NCBI GenBank assembly: GCA_964458085.1 | Contig: CAYWFF010000008.1 | Location: 1-31,254, forward strand | Source of the DNA: CAYWFF01 sp964458085 | GTDB lineage: Bacteria > Patescibacteriota > Microgenomatia > UBA8517 | DNA: 31,254 bases | Reading direction: 5' to 3' | Part shown: positions 31,151 to 31,254 of the stretch, piece after piece | How the letters are laid out: every line of letters begins with the position of its first letter | How positions within the stretch are numbered: the stretch's first letter is position 1 | Translations under genes and position numbers: made by a program | The notes under the pieces: generated by a model | The model's input: the letters and a program-made list of their open reading frames with translations, nothing else | Database searches by the model: none | What the model was told of the DNA's origin: nothing

Positions 31151-31254
31151 ATGGAATTCATTGGAGACTCGCCTTCTGGAGGGGAATACGCTTTACCTAA
31201 ATCTCCCGTAGTTGCCCGCGCAAGCGTCCTGGGCTTGCTTGACAAAAGCATATC
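31151..31254 (+). CDS. Possible partial CDS at the right edge
   Basis: The plus frame is open from 31079 to the edge. The first ATG is at 31151, preceded by AGGG (31144-31147). It reads MEFIGDSPSGGEYALPKSPV and onward to VLGLLDKSI. The frame upstream of the ATG also looks protein-like. The opposite strand is open as well (31254-31123), so direction is not certain. No family recognised. Confidence 0.35.
   Translation, partial: MEFIGDSPSGGEYALPKSPVVARASVLGLLDKSI

Noticed and set aside
31123..31254. Minus-strand partial frame open to the window edge
   Set aside because: It has 43 codons before a stop, but the residue mix (many Pro, Thr, Ala, Gly in irregular order) resembles the shadow frames opposite real genes elsewhere in the window, and the plus frame looks better.
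1..31254. CRISPR array, prophage, restriction or toxin-antitoxin defence system
   Set aside because: No regularly spaced direct repeats, Cas, integrase, phage structural or methyltransferase genes are seen.

Overview
The window is an AT-rich, densely packed bacterial chromosome segment. The likely source is a genome-reduced Candidate Phyla Radiation (Patescibacteria) organism, plausibly of the Microgenomates type; this is inferred from gene content and protein style, not from a marker tree. Supporting signs are a ribosomal/translation operon stripped of its usual lipid and nucleotide genes, a 151-residue EF-Ts, a ProRS without the bacterial editing insertion, a DNPH1/tmk/thyA/folA/folD/glyA cluster, cell-surface proteins with TPT-rich linkers and an LPDAG-type C-terminal anchor, and many start codons only 6-11 nt downstream of a -10 box. 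Two runs of exactly 100 N (5712-5811 and 26238-26337) show it is a scaffold.

Layout. 1-5879 (minus) is one rightward-to-leftward block: rpsB, tsf, frr, an RseP-like M50 protease, csaA, proS and a partial yvcK/cofD-like gene, with a promoter and structured leader before rpsB and extra internal promoters before frr, rseP and csaA. 6022-9237 (minus) holds folD, a small Cys protein, a four-helix membrane protein, a YkgJ-like Cys cluster protein and glyA. 9272-12218 holds tmk and a DNPH1-like hydrolase (minus), then thyA and folA (plus), separated by a broken GIY-YIG nuclease gene and an inverted pair of REP-like palindromes. 12266-19218 (minus) holds a Nudix protein, a small ORF, topA, dprA, a class B PBP and mreB. 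19302-24318 (plus, with rpmB and a small ORF on minus) holds an O-antigen-ligase/TPR protein, def, fmt and a second M50 protease. 24378-26148 is an RNA-rich stretch: a ~200-nt structured RNA that resembles 6S RNA, a palindromic tRNA-Thr half, tRNA-Thr(TGT), a hairpin element, tRNA-Tyr(GTA) and queA. 26338-29925 (minus) is a surface locus: a CapA-like phosphatase, a cohesin-like LPDAG protein and a DNRLRE-domain protein. 30178-31254 holds tRNA-Thr(GGT), rpmG, a small hypothetical gene and an unassigned right edge.

The genes fit together as core growth functions. GlyA, FolD, ThyA, FolA and Fmt all work on the same folate pool, Def removes the formyl group Fmt adds, Tmk and the DNPH1-like enzyme act on dTMP/dNMPs, MreB and the PBP build the wall, and QueA modifies the tRNA-Tyr encoded just upstream.

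The most interesting non-coding signals are the repeated -10-next-to-ATG arrangement (predicting leaderless mRNAs), the structured RNA at 24392-24592, the GIY-YIG/REP-like association at 11341-11698, and the self-inverted tRNA fragment in the leader of tRNA-Thr(TGT).
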